Positions 1 to 9,363 of a stretch of DNA of 64,000 nt are shown here, piece after piece. Position 1 is the first letter of the stretch. Each line of letters begins with the position of its first letter. A model generated the notes under the pieces. The model saw only the letters and a program-made list of their open reading frames with translations. It was not told where the DNA came from and did no database searches. The DNA is from Alcanivorax borkumensis SK2 (lineage in GTDB: Bacteria; Pseudomonadota; Gammaproteobacteria; Pseudomonadales; Alcanivoracaceae), in assembly GCF_000009365.1 (NCBI RefSeq), contig NC_008260.1, positions 407,501 through 471,500 of the forward strand, read 5' to 3'. A program made the position numbers and the translations under genes.

Positions 1-641
<641 letters not shown>

Positions 642-839
642 TATAACACCAAAGCAGTTACTCGGCTTATCGCCAGGTAACGCAAAGATACGGTGTGAGA
701 GATAACTAACCTTGCAGTTGAATAGCAAACTTCTCGTTACCCAATTTGGCTTTGCCGGTGTGCAGTATTTACCTAGGTAAAACACCGGGAAGGCAACCTA
801 TTTGGTCCTCCTGATTTAATCAGGAAAACCAAACCAGAT

Positions 840-957
840 TGCCTGACGACCATAGAGTATTGGAACCACCTGATCCCATGCCGAACTCAGAAGTGAAACA
901 GTACATCGCCGATGGTAGTGTGGGGCTTCCCCATGCGAGAGTAGGTCATCGTCAGGC
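840..957 (+). rRNA. rrf: 5S ribosomal RNA
   Basis: About 118 nt. The 5' TGCCTGACGACC pairs with the 3' GGTCATCGTCAGGC, and the conserved CCGAACTCAGAAGTGAAAC segment is present. It follows 23S after a spacer of about 200 nt with no tRNA, which is normal for the distal end of an rRNA operon. The spacer holds a short hairpin (CCTGATTTAATCAGG, about 810-824) just before 5S, possibly a processing structure. Confidence 0.96.
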
Positions 958-972
958 TCTTAAATACAGAAA

Positions 973-1005
973 AACCCTCGTCGCGTCAGTGGCGGGGGTT
1001 TTTTT
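973..1005 (+). terminator. rho-independent terminator of the rRNA operon
   Basis: A 10-bp stem (973-982 pairs with 991-1000, two G-U pairs) has an 8-nt loop and is followed by a run of seven T. It sits 15 nt past the 5S end, as expected for rRNA operon termination. Confidence 0.88.
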
Positions 1006-1007
1006 AT

Positions 1008-1717
1008 TGGCGCCTGTCCGGGCAGCCTAAAATCAAATTATAACTATCGACGACCTTTTCTAACCTCGCCAGCTCTTCGACCATGTCAAAAAACTGCTTT
1101 TACTACACCTTTCACGAAAGAATCACTGACTAGCTACAAGCTGTTGAAAAGCGACGTGCGCCTCAGTGTCCTGAGGTGTGAAGCTATGGAGTGTTGTCGC
1201 GATGGGCGGAGATCAATTGCGGTTAGAGGTCCACTTCAGTCCTCCCTCTCTGGTCTTCCGGGCTGGCACGTCTCGCTTGGTCTATATCACAAGCCGGTCT
1301 ACCAGATTATTCAAGAGCGTTAGCTTAATAATAGGAGAGTATGCGGGGCTAAATTGTATTCAGTTGCTTCCTTTCTAATGCGTTTCGTAATGTTCTTTTT
1401 TCAGTACCTGTAAGGCTCTACTCTTTGGTCCCGGAGATTGGTTATTTGTAAAGTAAACAAGCGTTTACATGATGTTTCAAGATAGTGCGGGGCTCCATAG
1501 TGATGAGGGAAAGTGGTATGGTTGCTTTTGTTGTTTTGGGATGGCAGTGAAGAAGGTGTGGTAGGAGAGGTGTTTCTGCGTGCCGCGGCCGTCTTCAGCG
1601 GGCTGATGCCTAGTCATTTGCTAAACACAGTTAACGGAATTCGCAGGATATGCCTGCTCCGGTTTGCTTTTAGCTGGCCGTTTCATTGGATCTTAAACTC
1701 GGGAAAGGTTAAGAATT
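1008..1717. other. 710-bp region with no recognisable gene
   Basis: Between the rRNA terminator and the acyl-CoA synthetase gene. The short reading frames here have no convincing start signal or recognisable protein. The only structured element I see is an operator-like inverted repeat at 1453-1468. The region must hold the promoter of the downstream gene, but no clear sigma-70 pair was found. Confidence 0.6.
1453..1468. repeat. operator-like inverted repeat
   Basis: GTAAAC-aagc-GTTTAC, perfect 6-bp arms around a 4-bp spacer in AT-rich DNA, about 250 bp upstream of the acyl-CoA synthetase start. The size and symmetry resemble a dimeric repressor site. No regulator gene is adjacent, so its function is unproven. 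Confidence 0.4.
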
Positions 1718-3400
1718 ATGATAACAGATAAGAGTACGATCACTCCCCTTAAGGCACTGGCTCGGCTCCGTTCGCAACAGGGTGACGCAGTAGCGTTTGT
1801 TCAGCCACTAGGTGGTGGCGAGCTGCGTGAATACACTTGGAAACAGGTAGATGAAGAAGCGCGCAAGATTGCGGCGTATTTGCAATCTATCGGGATGCAG
1901 AAAGGTGACCATGTTGCGCTGGTTTCTAAGAACTGTGCTGAGTGGATTATTACCGATGTGGCGATTTGGATGGCAGGAGGCGTTAGCGTTCCTTTATACC
2001 CAACCCTTGTGGCTGAAACCGTGCGCCAAATTCTGGAGCACAGCGAATCCAAATTCCTTTTTGTCGGCAAGCTTGACGACTGGGACATAATGAAAGCCGG
2101 TGTACCTGACGGTGTTCAGCAGATCGCCTTGAGTCTAGCTCCTGCAGATGTGTTGAAGGACTTCCCGAAGTGGCCAGATATTATCCGTGACACGGCACCT
2201 TTGCTTGAAGTAAACGCTCCGGCCCTGACCGACCTCGCTACCATTGTTTACACTTCGGGGACCACAGGGATGCCGAAGGGGGTAATGCACGATTTTGAAG
2301 GTCTTTCCACTGTGGGGGAAAAGATGATCAAACTGTATGACCTGAAGCCGGACGGACGCATGATCTCTTATTTGCCGCTATCTCATGTGGCTGAGCGTGT
2401 TGCTGTGGAAATCGCTGTTCTCTATGTGGGGAACAAAATTTTCTTCGCCGAATCGCTTGATACCTTCGGTGAAGACATCAAGCGTGCGCAACCGACGGTC
2501 TTTTTTGCTGTGCCCCGTATCTGGTCTAAGTTTTATCAGAAAGCTTCTGAAGCGCTGCCACCGAAAAAACTGAATCTTTTACTGAAGATTCCAATCGTCA
2601 ATAAGATTATCAAGAAGAAGATACTTGGTGCCATGGGGCTGGATGAATGCCGTATCGCGTTGTCAGGGGCTGCTGCGCTGTCCCCCGAGATTATTGCCTG
2701 GTTCAAAAAACTGGATCTAGAAATTCTTGAAGGGTACGGCATGACAGAAAACCTGGCTTGGTCGCATTCTACGGAAGAGGGTGATCAACAGATTGGTTGG
2801 GTTGGTACGCCCAATGACGGTGTTGAGTGCCGCATTGGTGATGGTGGTGAGATTTTGGTGCGTAGTGTGGGTAATCTGAAGGGTTACTACAAGCAGCCGG
2901 ATAAAACAGCGGAAGATTTGACCGAAGATGGTTGGCTGCACACTGGTGATGTGGGCGAAATCGACGGTAAAGGTCGCCTGCGTATCACTGGCCGGGTTAA
3001 AGAGATTTTTAAGACGGAGAAGGGCAAATATGTTGCGCCGGCACCCATCGAGAATCGTCTGTCGACAATGCCTGGACTCGAATTAGCCTGCGTGATTGGT
3101 CAAGGTATGGGGCAGCCGGTGGCATTGCTCAATCTTACTCCGGAAGAGCAGGAGCGCTTGAGCAAGGATGGTGAGAAAGAGCGCTTCAACAAGGAGCTGG
3201 AGAAGTTATTGGCGCGCGTCAATGAAGAGCTGGACCCGCATGAGCGTTTGACCACCCTAATCGTGTGTAAGGATGCCTGGACCGTTGAAAACAACCTGAT
3301 CACGCCGACGCTGAAATTGAAGCGTAACGAAATCGAAAAACGTTATGGCGATGCAATTGTTCGATGGTCTAAGACCCGAGGAGTGGTTTGGGAAGCGTGA
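1718..3400 (+). CDS. AMP-dependent long-chain acyl-CoA synthetase family protein
   Basis: A 560-residue ANL-superfamily adenylate-forming enzyme. The phosphate-binding signature YTSGTTGMPKG lies at residues 178-188, GYGMTEN lies further on, and GWLHTGDVGEIDGKG and GRVKEIFKTEKGKYVAP mark the hinge and C-terminal lid. Such proteins activate fatty acids with ATP and transfer them to CoA. Length and the long-chain type hinge fit a FadD/FACS-like enzyme acting in the cytoplasm or at the inner membrane face; exact chain length cannot be read from sequence. The ATG is preceded by GGGAAAGG. Its end overlaps the birA start by 4 bp, suggesting translational coupling. A fatty-acid activating enzyme fits a hydrocarbon-using bacterium, which is inference. 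Confidence 0.9.
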   Translation: MITDKSTITPLKALARLRSQQGDAVAFVQPLGGGELREYTWKQVDEEARKIAAYLQSIGMQKGDHVALVSKNCAEWIITDVAIWMAGGVSVPLYPTLVAETVRQILEHSESKFLFVGKLDDWDIMKAGVPDGVQQIALSLAPADVLKDFPKWPDIIRDTAPLLEVNAPALTDLATIVYTSGTTGMPKGVMHDFEGLSTVGEKMIKLYDLKPDGRMISYLPLSHVAERVAVEIAVLYVGNKIFFAESLDTFGEDIKRAQPTVFFAVPRIWSKFYQKASEALPPKKLNLLLKIPIVNKIIKKKILGAMGLDECRIALSGAAALSPEIIAWFKKLDLEILEGYGMTENLAWSHSTEEGDQQIGWVGTPNDGVECRIGDGGEILVRSVGNLKGYYKQPDKTAEDLTEDGWLHTGDVGEIDGKGRLRITGRVKEIFKTEKGKYVAPAPIENRLSTMPGLELACVIGQGMGQPVALLNLTPEEQERLSKDGEKERFNKELEKLLARVNEELDPHERLTTLIVCKDAWTVENNLITPTLKLKRNEIEKRYGDAIVRWSKTRGVVWEA

Positions 3401-4368
3401 GCGAGATGAAGGAGGCGGACCTAGCGTTGGTTCGCCTTCTTTCTGACGGTTCCTTTCGTTCTGGCTCTGAGCTAGGCGATGAGCTTGGTATTTCGCGGGC
3501 GGGAGTCTGGAAGCGAGTGCGGCGGCTTACCGACTTTGGTCTTGCCCTTGAGTCTGTAAAAGGAAAGGGCTATCGGCTGGCTCAGCCTCTGGAGTTGATT
3601 GACCCAGACATCGTTAGGCGCCATTTGCATGGCGCTGCAGATTTACATTATCAGTGGGTGACAGGCTCTACCAATGCGGATGCATTGGCTCTGAGTGGCC
3701 CTGTTGTCCGTCCTCAAGTTTTCATTACCGAATGTCAGCAGGCGGGTCGTGGGCGTCGCGGTCGTGCCTGGCAGTCCCCTTTTGCGGCTAATCTTTATGC
3801 TTCTATTCGCTTCACGCTAAATGGTGGCTTTGCTGCCTTAGGCGGCTTGAGTCTGGCGGTTGGCGTTGTGGTGGGTGAGGCGTTGCGTGCGTTCGACCCC
3901 GCCCTTCCTGTTGCGCTCAAGTGGCCCAACGATTTGTTAGTGAATGGTGCGAAGGTTGGCGGCATATTGATTGAGCTGGCAGGTGAAATGGAGGGGCGGG
4001 TGGATGTTGTGATTGGCGTTGGGCTCAATGGTCGCATGACTGCCGCTCAGGCGGAGTTGATCGACCAACGGTGGACTGACCTAGCCACTGTGCTAACGGT
4101 GATGCCCTCGCGAACGGAGCTGGCAAGCCAGGTGATTACTCAGTTAATGGATATGCTGCCACTTTTTCAGGCGCAAGGGTTTGATGCCTTTAAGGGGGCG
4201 TTTGCAGACTTTGATGCCGTGTCCGGTAAAAAAGTGGTGGTCAGTGCTACAGGTCAGAATCTTGTCGGGGTTGCTGTCGGGGTGGCGTCTGATGGTGCGT
4301 TGTTGCTGGAAACTGACGATGGGATCCGTTCTCTTTATGGAGGAGAAGTGAGTTTGAGAATTCAATGA
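3397..4368 (+). CDS. birA: biotin-protein ligase / biotin operon repressor BirA
   Basis: About 323 residues. The N-terminal winged helix (FRSGSELGDELGISRAGVWKRV) precedes the biotin ligase domain with the AGRGRRGRAW loop near residue 116 and KWPNDLL near 175. It makes biotinyl-AMP and attaches biotin to acetyl-CoA carboxylase; the HTH suggests it also represses biotin genes. The chosen GTG start overlaps the upstream stop as GTGA. A TTG at 3388 (closer to GAGGAG at 3378) and an ATG at 3406 are alternatives, the last aligning best with E. coli BirA. Its 3' end overlaps coaX by 4 bp, as in Pseudomonas. Confidence 0.93.
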   Translation: MSEMKEADLALVRLLSDGSFRSGSELGDELGISRAGVWKRVRRLTDFGLALESVKGKGYRLAQPLELIDPDIVRRHLHGAADLHYQWVTGSTNADALALSGPVVRPQVFITECQQAGRGRRGRAWQSPFAANLYASIRFTLNGGFAALGGLSLAVGVVVGEALRAFDPALPVALKWPNDLLVNGAKVGGILIELAGEMEGRVDVVIGVGLNGRMTAAQAELIDQRWTDLATVLTVMPSRTELASQVITQLMDMLPLFQAQGFDAFKGAFADFDAVSGKKVVVSATGQNLVGVAVGVASDGALLLETDDGIRSLYGGEVSLRIQ

Positions 4369-5102
4369 TGCTGTTTGTTGATGTGGGGAATACCGCCATG
4401 AAGTGGCGCTACCGCGATGGTGATGTCATACACCAAGGCGGAGGGCGCCATGAGCGTGAGTGGTCACGAGTGGTTGAGCTCATGCTGAGATCATTAGTAG
4501 GCATGCCGAGTGAAATATGGGTGGCCTCGGTGGCTGGGCCGGAGGCTGATGAAACAATTGCTTATTACCTGAAGGAGGCTATTCGTTGCGAGCCCCATTT
4601 CTATTATTCTTGTCAGTCAGATTTTGGCGTGGAAAGCTGTTATCCAGAGCCGAGAAAGCTGGGAGTGGACCGTTGGGTGGCAATGATTGAAGGCTTTCAG
4701 CGTTATGGTGCCTCCATCATTATAGACTGTGGCAGTGCGTTAACTATTGATGCTGTTGATTCGCGCGGCACTTTTCTTGGTGGCTACATTGTGCCTGGCC
4801 TTGGGATGTTGCGAGGCGCCTTGCTGAGAGACACATCGGATGTGCACATTGAGCCGGGAATGGCGCAATTGGGATTGGGGCGGTCTACCGGTGAGTGTGT
4901 CCATAACGGACTCTTGCGCATGTCTGTGGCCTTTGTCACGGAGGTGGTGCTTGAACTGCGCCAAGTGCTTGATGATACTTGCAAAGTGCTAGTTACCGGC
5001 GGAGATGCCCCGGAGCTCATTGGTGCGTTTACGTTTGAGTTCCTGCATGCCCCTGATTTAGTCCTAGATGGATTGGAGCGGGTGGCGGCACGACAACAAT
5101 AA
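4365..5102 (+). CDS. coaX: type III pantothenate kinase
   Basis: A 245-residue CoaX-family kinase catalysing the first step of CoA synthesis. An N-terminal phosphate loop FVDVGNTAMKW, then LGVDRWVA, the catalytic-Asp segment IIDCGSALTID and GGYIVPGLGMLR identify the type III (non-CoaA) ASKHA family. The ATG at 4365 overlaps the birA stop (ATGA); a second ATG three bases later is equally possible. The pair birA-coaX plus the following SPOR gene is the order known from Pseudomonas. Confidence 0.95.
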   Translation: MMLFVDVGNTAMKWRYRDGDVIHQGGGRHEREWSRVVELMLRSLVGMPSEIWVASVAGPEADETIAYYLKEAIRCEPHFYYSCQSDFGVESCYPEPRKLGVDRWVAMIEGFQRYGASIIIDCGSALTIDAVDSRGTFLGGYIVPGLGMLRGALLRDTSDVHIEPGMAQLGLGRSTGECVHNGLLRMSVAFVTEVVLELRQVLDDTCKVLVTGGDAPELIGAFTFEFLHAPDLVLDGLERVAARQQ

Positions 5103-5119
5103 ATAATAAGGGGGCTGCT

Positions 5120-5767
5120 GTGCGGTGGATATTCTATAGTTTGTTAGTGATCAACTTGGTCTACGTAGGCTTTCAGTTGGTCGGATCGCTATCCCCCGAA
5201 TCAGCGTCTCTGAATCTTTCTGAGCCAAGGCATGCGGATGATGAGCGGCTGCAATTGCTTGCAGAGCGGCCGCAGCCACGCAGTGGAGGCGAGGCCGGTG
5301 TGCCTAGTGGGAGTTTGTGTACGGTAGTAGGGCCTTGGAAAAATCAAGAAAGAGCTGAGGCGGGCGCCGTTCAGCTTAGAGCCATTGGCTTGGCGGGCAG
5401 CGTGCGAAGTTTGAGTGTGCAAAAGGATAGGCTTAATTGGGTCTATTTGCCCCCTTATGCGGGCAGAGCGCGGGCTCTGCAAGTATTGCGTGAGTTGCAG
5501 GATCATGGAATCGACAGCTTTGTAGTTAAGAATGGAAAAGATGCCAATGCCATCTCTCTGGGCTATTTTTCTAGTGCAGAATCAGCTGAAGGGCTTCGCG
5601 TGAAGATGCGGAATGCGGGTTACCCGGCGTTTGTTCGTGAAACGTCCCGCAATGTGACGGAGTATTGGCTGTATTTGTCTGATTCATCGGTTGAAAATAA
5701 TCCTGACCTAAAAGTATTTCTTGAAGCAAATCAATCACTTAATGTTTCCAAAGTGTCCTGTCTCTGA
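5120..5767 (+). CDS. SPOR-domain membrane protein
   Basis: A 215-residue protein with a GTG start 5 nt after AAGGGGG. Residues 4-23 form one N-terminal membrane segment or uncleaved signal anchor (IFYSLLVINLVYVGFQLVGS), followed by a polar linker and a SPOR-like repeat near 140-175 (AISLGYFSSAESAEGLRVKM). SPOR domains bind denuded septal peptidoglycan, so a periplasmic cell-wall role is likely. It is 17 bp downstream of coaX and probably co-transcribed. A TTAGGC/GCCTAA hairpin lies 16 bp after its stop. Confidence 0.75.
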   Translation: MRWIFYSLLVINLVYVGFQLVGSLSPESASLNLSEPRHADDERLQLLAERPQPRSGGEAGVPSGSLCTVVGPWKNQERAEAGAVQLRAIGLAGSVRSLSVQKDRLNWVYLPPYAGRARALQVLRELQDHGIDSFVVKNGKDANAISLGYFSSAESAEGLRVKMRNAGYPAFVRETSRNVTEYWLYLSDSSVENNPDLKVFLEANQSLNVSKVSCL

Positions 5768-5806
5768 GTTGCTGCGCAATTATTAGGCGTTTGTTGCCTA
5801 AGTGGA

Positions 5807-5835
5807 TTGCGTCCCCCCATGCCTTTCTATAGAAT
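5807..5835 (+). promoter_or_regulatory. sigma-70 promoter of the tRNA-tuf cluster
   Basis: TTGCGT (5807-5812) and TAGAAT (5830-5835) are separated by exactly 17 bp. Transcription would begin about 8 nt before tRNA-Thr at 5851, a typical arrangement for a stable RNA operon. Confidence 0.7.
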
Positions 5836-5850
5836 TCGCAACCCTTGTGA

Positions 5851-5926
5851 GCTGGCGTAGCTCAGTTGGTAGAGCAGCTGATTTGTAATCAGCCGGTCGG
5901 GGGTTCGACTCCTCTCGCCAGCTCCA
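5851..5926 (+). tRNA. thrT: tRNA-Thr (UGU)
   Basis: Complete 76-nt cloverleaf with encoded CCA. Acceptor arms are GCTGGCG and CGCCAGC, and the anticodon loop TTTGTAA puts TGT at 5884-5886. Confidence 0.97.
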
Positions 5927-6003
5927 ATTTATAAATGCTTGGTGGCTACTTGAAAAGAAGTTGACAAGTTATTGAAGTGTAAAGAGAATGTAGGCCCTTT
6001 TCT

Positions 6004-6087
6004 GGAGGGGTTCCCGAGTGGCCAAAGGGATCAGACTGTAAATCTGACGCGAAAGCTTCGGAGGTTCGAATCCTCCCCCCTCCACCA
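6004..6087 (+). tRNA. tyrT: tRNA-Tyr (GUA)
   Basis: An 84-nt class II tRNA with a long variable arm and encoded CCA. Acceptor arms are GGAGGGG and CCCCTCC, with anticodon GTA at 6038-6040. Confidence 0.97.
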
Positions 6088-6163
6088 GATAAGTTGGTTT
6101 TGCTGTGCGGCAGTTGTCGCTAGGGAAACCAAAAGCCGGATTGCTGAAAGGCAAGCAAGGTTA

Positions 6164-6237
6164 GCGGGTATAGTTCAACGGTAGAACCTCAGCCTTCCAA
6201 GCTGATGGTGCGGGTTCGATTCCCGCTACCCGCTCCA
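6164..6237 (+). tRNA. glyT: tRNA-Gly (UCC)
   Basis: 74 nt with encoded CCA. Acceptor arms are GCGGGTA and TACCCGC, with anticodon TCC at 6196-6198. Confidence 0.97.
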
Positions 6238-6281
6238 AATCCGGAGAAGTTTGGCTGCCGCTAAGGTGGCATGAAGGTTAT

Positions 6282-6357
6282 GCTCATGTAGCTCAGTAGG
6301 TAGAGCACACCCTTGGTAAGGGTGAGGTCACCGGTTCAAATCCGGTCATGAGCTCCA
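6282..6357 (+). tRNA. thrU: tRNA-Thr (GGU)
   Basis: 76 nt with encoded CCA. Acceptor arms are GCTCATG and CATGAGC, with anticodon GGT at 6315-6317. The Thr-Tyr-Gly-Thr-tuf order matches the classical tufB operon of gammaproteobacteria, so a tRNA-tuf co-transcript is likely. Confidence 0.97.
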
Positions 6358-6513
6358 GTTTCCGGGCTCGGGTATATCCTGGGCCTGGCTTCATGTGTCT
6401 TGATGGTGCCAGGGTGGTCTGCAGGCATAGAATGCAGTCCTTAAATGTGTCTTTCTCGGGTGTATGCGCGCCATATGGCGAAAAAGCACAGCCAAATTAA
6501 GAGGTGAAGAGTC

Positions 6514-7704
6514 GTGGCTAAGGAAAAGTTTGAACGTAATAAACCGCACGTAAACGTAGGCACCATTGGTCACGTTGACCATGGTAAAACCACCCTGACT
6601 GCCGCGTTGACCCGCGTGTGTGCAGAAGTATGGGGCGGCAACGCCGTTGCTTTCGATGGTATTGATAATGCCCCGGAAGAGCGTGAGCGTGGTATTACCA
6701 TTGCGACCTCTCACGTAGAGTACGATTCTCCAACTCGTCACTACGCCCACGTAGATTGCCCCGGTCACGCTGATTATGTGAAAAACATGATCACCGGCGC
6801 CGCGCAGATGGATGGCGCAATCCTGGTATGTTCCGCCGCAGACGGCCCCATGCCGCAGACTCGTGAGCACATCCTGCTGTCCCGTCAGGTTGGCGTACCT
6901 TACATCGTTGTGTTCCTGAACAAAGCGGACATGGTTGACGATGAAGAGCTGCTTGAGCTGGTAGAAATGGAAGTGCGTGAGCTGCTGAGCGACTACGACT
7001 TCCCGGGTGATGATACTCCGATCATTAAGGGTTCAGCGCTGAAAGCACTGGAAGGCGACACTAGCGATATCGGTATGCCTGCGGTGCAGAAGCTTGTTGA
7101 GACTCTGGATGAGTACATTCCGGAGCCAGAGCGTGCCGTTGATCAGCCGTTCCTGATGCCGATCGAGGATGTGTTCTCTATCTCTGGTCGCGGTACTGTA
7201 GTAACCGGTCGTGTAGAGCGTGGCATCGTTAAAGTAGGCGAGGAAATCGAAATTGTGGGCATCCACGACACCACCAAGACTACCTGTACTGGTGTTGAGA
7301 TGTTCCGCAAGCTGCTGGACGAAGGTCGTGCTGGTGAGAACGTTGGTGTCTTGCTGCGTGGTACTAAGCGTGATGAAGTTGAGCGTGGTCAGGTATTGGC
7401 CAAGCCAGGCTCCATTAACCCGCATACCAAGTTCGTTGCTGAGGTATATGTCCTGAGCAAAGACGAAGGTGGCCGTCACACCCCGTTCTTCAACGGTTAC
7501 CGTCCGCAGTTCTACTTCCGTACAACTGACGTGACGGGTGCATGTACTCTGCCGGAAGGAACCGAAATGGTAATGCCTGGCGATAACGTGCAAATGGACG
7601 TTGAGCTGATCGCTCCGATCGCCATGGAAGATGGTCTGCGCTTCGCGATTCGCGAAGGTGGCCGTACCGTTGGTGCCGGCGTAGTAGCTAAAATCACTGA
7701 ATAA
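6514..7704 (+). CDS. tuf: elongation factor Tu, copy 1
   Basis: A 396-residue translational GTPase that carries aminoacyl-tRNA to the ribosomal A site. The P-loop GHVDHGKT is at residues 19-26, DCPGH and NKAD are present, and domains 2 and 3 are complete. It starts with GTG after GAGGTGAAGAG. It follows four tRNA genes, the classical tufB position. The protein is identical to the second copy at 23328-24518. By eye the two genes differ only in synonymous changes near the 3' end (GCT/GCC, ACT/ACC, GAA/GAG), which points to recent gene conversion. Confidence 0.98.
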   Translation: MAKEKFERNKPHVNVGTIGHVDHGKTTLTAALTRVCAEVWGGNAVAFDGIDNAPEERERGITIATSHVEYDSPTRHYAHVDCPGHADYVKNMITGAAQMDGAILVCSAADGPMPQTREHILLSRQVGVPYIVVFLNKADMVDDEELLELVEMEVRELLSDYDFPGDDTPIIKGSALKALEGDTSDIGMPAVQKLVETLDEYIPEPERAVDQPFLMPIEDVFSISGRGTVVTGRVERGIVKVGEEIEIVGIHDTTKTTCTGVEMFRKLLDEGRAGENVGVLLRGTKRDEVERGQVLAKPGSINPHTKFVAEVYVLSKDEGGRHTPFFNGYRPQFYFRTTDVTGACTLPEGTEMVMPGDNVQMDVELIAPIAMEDGLRFAIREGGRTVGAGVVAKITE

Positions 7705-7718
7705 GTTGTTCGGTGGTA

Positions 7719-7754
7719 AGGGTGGCGGGCCTCGCTCGCTGCCCTGTTTGTTTT
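7719..7754 (+). terminator. terminator after tuf copy 1
   Basis: A 27-nt hairpin (7719-7745) with a 12-bp stem including G-U pairs is followed by GTTTGTTTT. The T run is interrupted, so termination may be partial, allowing some read-through to tRNA-Trp and secE. Confidence 0.55.
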
Positions 7755-7770
7755 AGGTTTTTAGAGTTAC

Positions 7771-7846
7771 AGGCCAGTAGTTCAATTGGTAGAGCACCGG
7801 TCTCCAAAACCGGCTGTTGGGGGTTCGAGTCCCTCCTGGCCTGCCA
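7771..7846 (+). tRNA. trpT: tRNA-Trp (CCA)
   Basis: 76 nt including 3' CCA. Acceptor arms are AGGCCAG and CTGGCCT, with anticodon CCA at 7804-7806. It lies directly upstream of secE, as in Pseudomonas and E. coli relatives. Confidence 0.97.
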
Positions 7847-7889
7847 ATTTTCCCAAAACTGCCACTAAGGTGGTGGGGTGCATCGTCAG

Positions 7890-8264
7890 ATGAGCGAGAA
7901 AACAGAAGCGCGTTCCGGCTCTGCCGCCTTTGAGGCGGTGAAGTGGTTGTTGGTTGTGGGGTTTGTTGCTGCGGCCGTAGTGGGCAATAGCTATTTCTCC
8001 GACCAGCCGACCCTCTATCGAGTAATCGGTGTTGTTGCTGTTTCTCTGGTGGCGGTATTTGTTGCTCTGCAGACTGAGCAGGGCAAGGCATTCAATCAGC
8101 TGCGGAAGGACTCCTTGGTTGAGCTGCGCAAAATTGTGTGGCCGACGCGTCAGGAAACCCTGCAAACTACGCTGATTGTTCTGGTCTTTGTTGTGATTGT
8201 AGCCCTGTTGCTTTTTGTGCTCGACTGGATTCTCGGTGGACTTATGTCCTGGGTTATTGGCTAA
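7890..8264 (+). CDS. secE: preprotein translocase subunit SecE
   Basis: About 124 residues with three predicted membrane segments (KWLLVVGFVAAAVVG, YRVIGVVAVSLVAVFVAL, TTLIVLVFVVIVALLLFVL) and the conserved cytoplasmic segment ELRKIVWPTRQETLQTT before the last one. SecE clamps SecY in the Sec channel. The three-helix form is the gammaproteobacterial type. I chose the ATG at 7890, 11 nt after AAGGTGGTGGGG; an in-frame GTG at 7878 is the alternative. It is followed 9 bp later by nusG. Confidence 0.95.
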   Translation: MSEKTEARSGSAAFEAVKWLLVVGFVAAAVVGNSYFSDQPTLYRVIGVVAVSLVAVFVALQTEQGKAFNQLRKDSLVELRKIVWPTRQETLQTTLIVLVFVVIVALLLFVLDWILGGLMSWVIG

Positions 8265-8273
8265 GGGGTGAGC

Positions 8274-8816
8274 ATGGCAAAGCGCTGGTACGTAGTACAC
8301 GCCTATTCAGGTTTTGAGAAATATGTAAAGCGCGCCCTTGAAGAGCGCGTTAAATTGCGTTCTATGGAAGAGCTTTTTGGTGGCATTCTGGTTCCAACTG
8401 AAGAGGTGGTTGAAATCAAGGGTGGCCAGAAGCGTAAATCCGAGCGCAAATTTTTCCCGGGTTACGTTCTGGTGCAGATGGAGATGTGTGACGATTCCTG
8501 GCACTTGATCAAGGAAACCCCGAAAGTGATGGGCTTTATTGGTGAAGATTCGAAAAATCCGGGTCGCGTTTCACCGATTACCCAGAAAGAAGCGGATGCT
8601 ATTCTGCGGCGCATGGATGATGCAGTAGAGAAGCCGAAGCCCAAGACGTTATTTGAAGCGGGTGAGGTGGTTCGTGTTAATGACGGCCCCTTTGCTGACT
8701 TCAATGGTGTGATCGAAGAGGTGAATTACGAGAAGAGTCGCCTGCAAGTTGCGGTGATGATTTTTGGTCGATCAACGCCTGTTGAGCTGGAGTTTGGTCA
8801 GGTCGAGAAAACCTGA
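8274..8816 (+). CDS. nusG: transcription termination/antitermination factor NusG
   Basis: 180 residues. The NGN domain starts at once ([20 protein letters not shown]), with [10 protein letters not shown] in the middle and a C-terminal KOW domain ([21 protein letters not shown]). NusG binds the RNAP clamp and connects to Rho or ribosomal protein S10. The ATG at 8274 is 5 nt after AAGGGG; a GTG at 8268 is in frame. It is co-transcribed with secE. Confidence 0.97.
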   Translation: MAKRWYVVHAYSGFEKYVKRALEERVKLRSMEELFGGILVPTEEVVEIKGGQKRKSERKFFPGYVLVQMEMCDDSWHLIKETPKVMGFIGEDSKNPGRVSPITQKEADAILRRMDDAVEKPKPKTLFEAGEVVRVNDGPFADFNGVIEEVNYEKSRLQVAVMIFGRSTPVELEFGQVEKT

Positions 8817-8840
8817 TAAAGCAGAGCGTTTAAATGAGGT

Positions 8841-8875
8841 GCCCCGGTCGCTGTAAAAGGCGGTCGGGGCGTTTT
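8841..8875 (+). terminator. hairpin after nusG, possible terminator
   Basis: An 11-bp GC-rich stem (8841-8851 with 8860-8870) has an 8-nt loop and is followed by GTTTT. The T run is short and overlaps the -35 box of the rplK promoter, so secE-nusG and rplK transcription units are separated within a few bases. Confidence 0.6.
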
Positions 8876-8902
8876 GACAACCTGAGGGGAGCCCGTTATA
8901 GA
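8874..8902 (+). promoter_or_regulatory. sigma-70 promoter of rplKAJL-rpoBC
   Basis: A consensus TTGACA (8874-8879), 17-bp spacer and TATAGA (8897-8902). The predicted transcript starts near 8909 and reaches the rplK Shine-Dalgarno AAGGAG at about 8919. Its position matches the E. coli rplK promoter. Confidence 0.8.
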
Positions 8903-8931
8903 CGCGGCGTTTGCACCCAAGGAGTCTTAAA

Positions 8932-9360
8932 ATGGCGAAGAAAGTACAAGCCTACATCAAGCTGCAGGTTGCAGCTGGCCAGGCTAATCCTTCACCGCCG
9001 GTTGGTCCTGCTCTGGGTCAGCACGGTGTGAACATCATGGAGTTTTGTAAGGCGTTCAACGCCCAGACTCAGCAGCTGGATGCCGGGGCACCGGTTCCGG
9101 TTGTGATCACCGTGTACAACGATCGCTCCTTTACCTTCACCATGAAGACGCCGCCGGCGGCCTACCTGTTGAAGAAGGCAGCAGGGATCAAGAGTGGTTC
9201 CGGTGAACCGAACACCAAGAAAGTGGGCAAGGTAACCCGTGCGCAGCTGGAAGAGATCGCCAAGGCTAAAGAGCCTGATCTGACCGCTGCGGATATGGAT
9301 GCCGCCGTGCGCACTATCGCGGGTTCTGCCCGTTCCATGGGCCTGGATGTGGAGGGTTAA
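8932..9360 (+). CDS. rplK: 50S ribosomal protein L11
   Basis: 142 residues, the usual length. The N-terminal domain carries the proline-rich [21 protein letters not shown]; the C-terminal RNA-binding domain ends with [14 protein letters not shown]11 binds the GTPase-associated centre of 23S rRNA and senses uncharged tRNA with RelA. The ATG at 8932 follows AAGGAG; an upstream in-frame TTG at 8911 has no ribosome site. rplA follows after 3 bp. Confidence 0.98.
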   Translation: MAKKVQAYIKLQVAAGQANPSPPVGPALGQHGVNIMEFCKAFNAQTQQLDAGAPVPVVITVYNDRSFTFTMKTPPAAYLLKKAAGIKSGSGEPNTKKVGKVTRAQLEEIAKAKEPDLTAADMDAAVRTIAGSARSMGLDVEG

Positions 9361-9363
9361 CCA

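Noticed and set aside
839..1030. 63-codon frame over 5S rRNA and its terminator
   Set aside because: Covers a structural RNA and terminator; it is not a protein gene.
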